DNA from: Bacteroidales bacterium
Lineage (GTDB): Bacteria > Bacteroidota > Bacteroidia > Bacteroidales > WCHB1-69
NCBI GenBank assembly: GCA_031272415.1
Contig: JAISTU010000213.1
Location: 1-6,968 of the forward strand
Direction: 5' to 3'
Length of the DNA: 6,968 nucleotides
Shown: piece by piece, positions 4,903 through 6,968 of the stretch
Layout: every line of letters begins with the position of its first letter
How positions within the stretch are numbered: the first letter of the stretch is position 1
Translations under genes and position numbers: made by a program
Notes under the pieces: model-generated
What the model was told of the DNA's origin: nothing
Database searches by the model: none
Seen by the model: the letters and a program-made list of their open reading frames with translations, nothing else

Positions 4903-5673
4903 TTACTCTTCCTCTATTTCAGCAGGAGGATTTTTCTTCTTTTTAGATGTAAATTTAAACTCTATCCCGACTCGTGCCGTATAATAACTTTCAACAATCT
5001 CTGGAAAATACGAATATTGTCCAGCCATAAACTCTGCATACAAACCAAACAAATTCCAAAAATATACACCTCCACCTACACCAGCACCATAGATTTGGCG
5101 ATAACGATTGGGTAAATTGTGTATTACAAAAGATTGTCCTGTTCCATTACTACTAACATTTGCCCAAGTAAGCCAAAATTCTGAGTTATTTATCAGGTAT
5201 GCACCTCCGTACTTTGCAGTTAAATATAATTCCCATCTGCAATTTTTATTTTTTACCCAAAAAGGTAACAAATGCACATTCGCATTTATACCAAAAACAG
5301 GTGCAAATGAATGTATAAATCCCAAAGTATTGTCATGCCCTTTTGCAAGCATTTTCTGTTCATAAATATCATCGTAATAACGGATATATCCGATATATCC
5401 TCCCACTTCTAACCAATCTAATACACCGTAGTTACATTCTGCACGTATATTTAATTTCGCTTGGAGAGGGTGTGGGGGGATATTATCCGATTCCATCAAT
5501 GGATGATTAGGAGCATTTGTCCTATTATACGAGAAACTTAATTTGGTATTCCAACGATTTTTAATAGAAAATTTATTGCTTTTACATTCTTCGCTCTCCT
5601 GTGAATATACAGGTAATGACGACAACCCGGTAAACAATAACAAAATAATAAATAATGGGTGCTTTGGCTTCAT
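4903..5673 (-). CDS. Outer-membrane beta-barrel protein of unknown function
   Basis: The 256-residue protein starts with a signal peptide (KPKHP, hydrophobic LFIILLLFTGLSSLPV, likely cleavage near YSQ at 23-25). The mature part shows repeated amphipathic, aromatic-rich strands with turns: WNTKLSFSYN (41-50), LQAKLNIRAECNYGVLDWLEVGG (70-92), FGINANVHLLPFW (127-139), WELYLTAKYGGAYL (147-160), YGAGVGGGVYFW (195-206), LYAEFMAGQYSYF (211-223). It ends with the closing strand YTARVGIEFKF (231-241). This is the look of a small outer-membrane barrel of perhaps 8-10 strands. A charged tail, KKKKNPPAEIEEE, follows the last strand, unusual because barrels normally end at the final aromatic residue. It starts 11 bp after the upstream lipoprotein gene and ends just before a terminator, so the two form an operon end. 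Transport, adhesion or a structural role cannot be told apart. Confidence 0.85.
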   Translation of the reverse strand: MKPKHPLFIILLLFTGLSSLPVYSQESEECKSNKFSIKNRWNTKLSFSYNRTNAPNHPLMESDNIPPHPLQAKLNIRAECNYGVLDWLEVGGYIGYIRYYDDIYEQKMLAKGHDNTLGFIHSFAPVFGINANVHLLPFWVKNKNCRWELYLTAKYGGAYLINNSEFWLTWANVSSNGTGQSFVIHNLPNRYRQIYGAGVGGGVYFWNLFGLYAEFMAGQYSYFPEIVESYYTARVGIEFKFTSKKKKNPPAEIEEE

Positions 5674-5684
5674 AATATTACTAT

Positions 5685-6935
5685 TTAATAATCAAATGAA
5701 CATGATGCGGTAGCTACCCAAATGCTTCCTTTTAAATTATAAATAGAAGACCACGACAGTTTCATCTTTACCCCCGAAGCATAAAAAGGGAACTGCGACC
5801 GTTTAAAAAAAACTTCGTTGCTGTGAGACCACTCAGCTTTAGATGATTTGTATACTTCTGTTTTACTATATATCGTATCGTCATGTAGAGTCTCAAAACA
5901 AAAATCTGAATTCAACGTTCTTTTACAACAAACCCACACACATTTTTTGCATCCTCGCCATTCGGCAAATACACTATAAGAAGATTTTGCACTGTACGTC
6001 CAATACGTTTCTTCTTGCGTTCTGCAATAAAAATTTCCAACTACTCTTACACGGTCGTCTGGATTTGCTATTATGTGGCTATTAATCGTATTATCAGATG
6101 CCACATTTTCTATTGAGAAACGCCCAAAAGTTCCATTTAGCCGTCCACTGCATCTATTGTTGGCAGATTTATAATAGGTACTTTCCGAAGAATTGGAGCT
6201 CTCTTTTATGAATACATCTTTTATCTTGCCTCCACATTTTTGCGTTTTTGCAAACACATGTATAGAGTCTACACTTGCCGTATCTTCAATCACTTCGAGG
6301 ATGTAGTCAATATTTGCTTCTGTAATAGCGTACAAATCGCTTGCGTTTCCAATGGATGTATAGAGAACCGCACCATCAAAAACTTTGAAAATGTTGTCAC
6401 CTACTTTAAACATCTTATCTTCGTTCATTACATAGCGAAATTGACTGTTCCAATACTTCGGAAGAAATTCATACTCTTCTTCACCGCTTTCGGTAATACT
6501 TGAGCATAAAGTCAAATATTCCGGATGCAGCGAAACGTATGCTTGTGCATCCTCCGAAGTGAATTCAACATCAGCGTCATTCATTTCTTCAGCACCCAAT
6601 TCACAGGAATAGCCCATTGATGTGCCAACATCTTTAAGAATTTGCCGATAAATTGAATCCGAAATGCGTCCAAATGATTCAAAACCGATTTGCATTTCAT
6701 GATTTCGCAATTCGGTTTCGTCCATATTAGATACACTTTCCACTTCTTCAAATAACGCATCGTAATCTGAAAAAGTTCGCATGCTACTCGAATTTTTCCA
6801 TAAACGAGTTACAGAACCTTTATCCGAGGCATCTTTCTTGCAAGCGTACAAAACAATCATGCTTGCTACTGCCATACTTAGGGCTATGGTTGCCACTGTT
6901 ATATACATTTTCGTTTTTGCTATTTTACTAAACAT
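5685..6935 (-). CDS. Putative lipoprotein of unknown function with a cysteine-rich C-terminal half
   Basis: I choose the ATG at 6935-6933 (416 residues) because it is preceded by an AT-rich leader and gives a lysine-containing n-region before the hydrophobic segment YITVATIALSMAVASMIVLYA. Cys32 follows in LYACKK, a lipobox-like site. The frame stays open to the window edge, with a GTG at 6962, so a longer or partial form cannot be excluded. After the lipid Cys come TFSDYDALFEEV (54-65), MDETELRNHEMQIGFESF (71-88) and RYVMNEDKMFKVGDNIFKVFDG (167-188). This resembles uncharacterised Bacteroidota lipoproteins with an F-x-x-Y-D start, an E-x-x-x-G-F-x-S segment and a later GD-x-I-[FY]-K-V strand, from memory only. 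The rest holds many Cys, including CKKCVWVCC (329-337), which could form disulfides or bind metal. It is followed 11 bp later by the barrel gene, implying co-transcription and perhaps a joint complex in the outer membrane. Confidence 0.75.
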   Translation of the reverse strand: MFSKIAKTKMYITVATIALSMAVASMIVLYACKKDASDKGSVTRLWKNSSSMRTFSDYDALFEEVESVSNMDETELRNHEMQIGFESFGRISDSIYRQILKDVGTSMGYSCELGAEEMNDADVEFTSEDAQAYVSLHPEYLTLCSSITESGEEEYEFLPKYWNSQFRYVMNEDKMFKVGDNIFKVFDGAVLYTSIGNASDLYAITEANIDYILEVIEDTASVDSIHVFAKTQKCGGKIKDVFIKESSNSSESTYYKSANNRCSGRLNGTFGRFSIENVASDNTINSHIIANPDDRVRVVGNFYCRTQEETYWTYSAKSSYSVFAEWRGCKKCVWVCCKRTLNSDFCFETLHDDTIYSKTEVYKSSKAEWSHSNEVFFKRSQFPFYASGVKMKLSWSSIYNLKGSIWVATASCSFDY

Positions 6936-6968
6936 ATTTAAATTATTTTTTTGCTTCCTCACCGCACT

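Noticed and set aside
6936..6962. GTG start at 6962 for the putative lipoprotein
   Set aside because: It adds a nine-residue polar extension before a normal signal sequence. The ATG at 6935 has a typical AT-rich leader, though the frame stays open to the window edge, so this is not fully excluded.

Overview
The window looks like chromosomal DNA from a low-GC member of the Bacteroidota. The support is a TonB-dependent receptor with an N-terminal carboxypeptidase-regulatory-like domain, two lipoproteins whose mature ends begin Cys-Lys-Lys, an outer-membrane barrel protein, AT-rich leaders without Shine-Dalgarno sequences, and exact matches to the Bacteroidota -7 promoter box TAnnTTTG in front of three genes. 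Order or genus cannot be fixed from the sequence alone. Every convincing gene is on the minus strand, so transcription runs from high to low coordinates.

Layout in transcription order. At 6935-4903 a putative lipoprotein gene is followed after 11 bp by an outer-membrane beta-barrel gene. This pair closes with a strong terminator (hairpin 4866-4891, UUCG tetraloop). At 4682-1743 there is a complete two-gene unit: promoter, a small cysteine-rich membrane protein (4648-4127), a 93-bp gap with a second -7 box and a small hairpin, a TonB-dependent receptor (4033-1820), and an 18-bp-stem terminator (1743-1796). At 1696-1151 gcvH stands alone with its own -7 box and a GCAA-loop terminator. At 966-283 there is an orphan lipoprotein, and at 209-1 the start of a secreted protein resembling parallel beta-helix repeat proteins, cut by the window edge.

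The most interesting part is the receptor unit. The receptor plug carries a Cys-Cys pair in the motif AACCNLSESFE, and a DxNxDGxxD loop sits in the barrel. The upstream partner has 13 cysteines in 173 residues, including four CC pairs and a CxxC. Together they suggest uptake or handling of a soft or transition metal, copper being the best guess; the metal is inference. Terminators bracket the unit, so it seems to work as a self-contained two-gene module. gcvH encodes the lipoyl carrier of glycine cleavage and is unrelated to its neighbours. The rest is envelope-directed protein of unknown role. No RNA gene, mobile element, CRISPR array or replication origin was seen.
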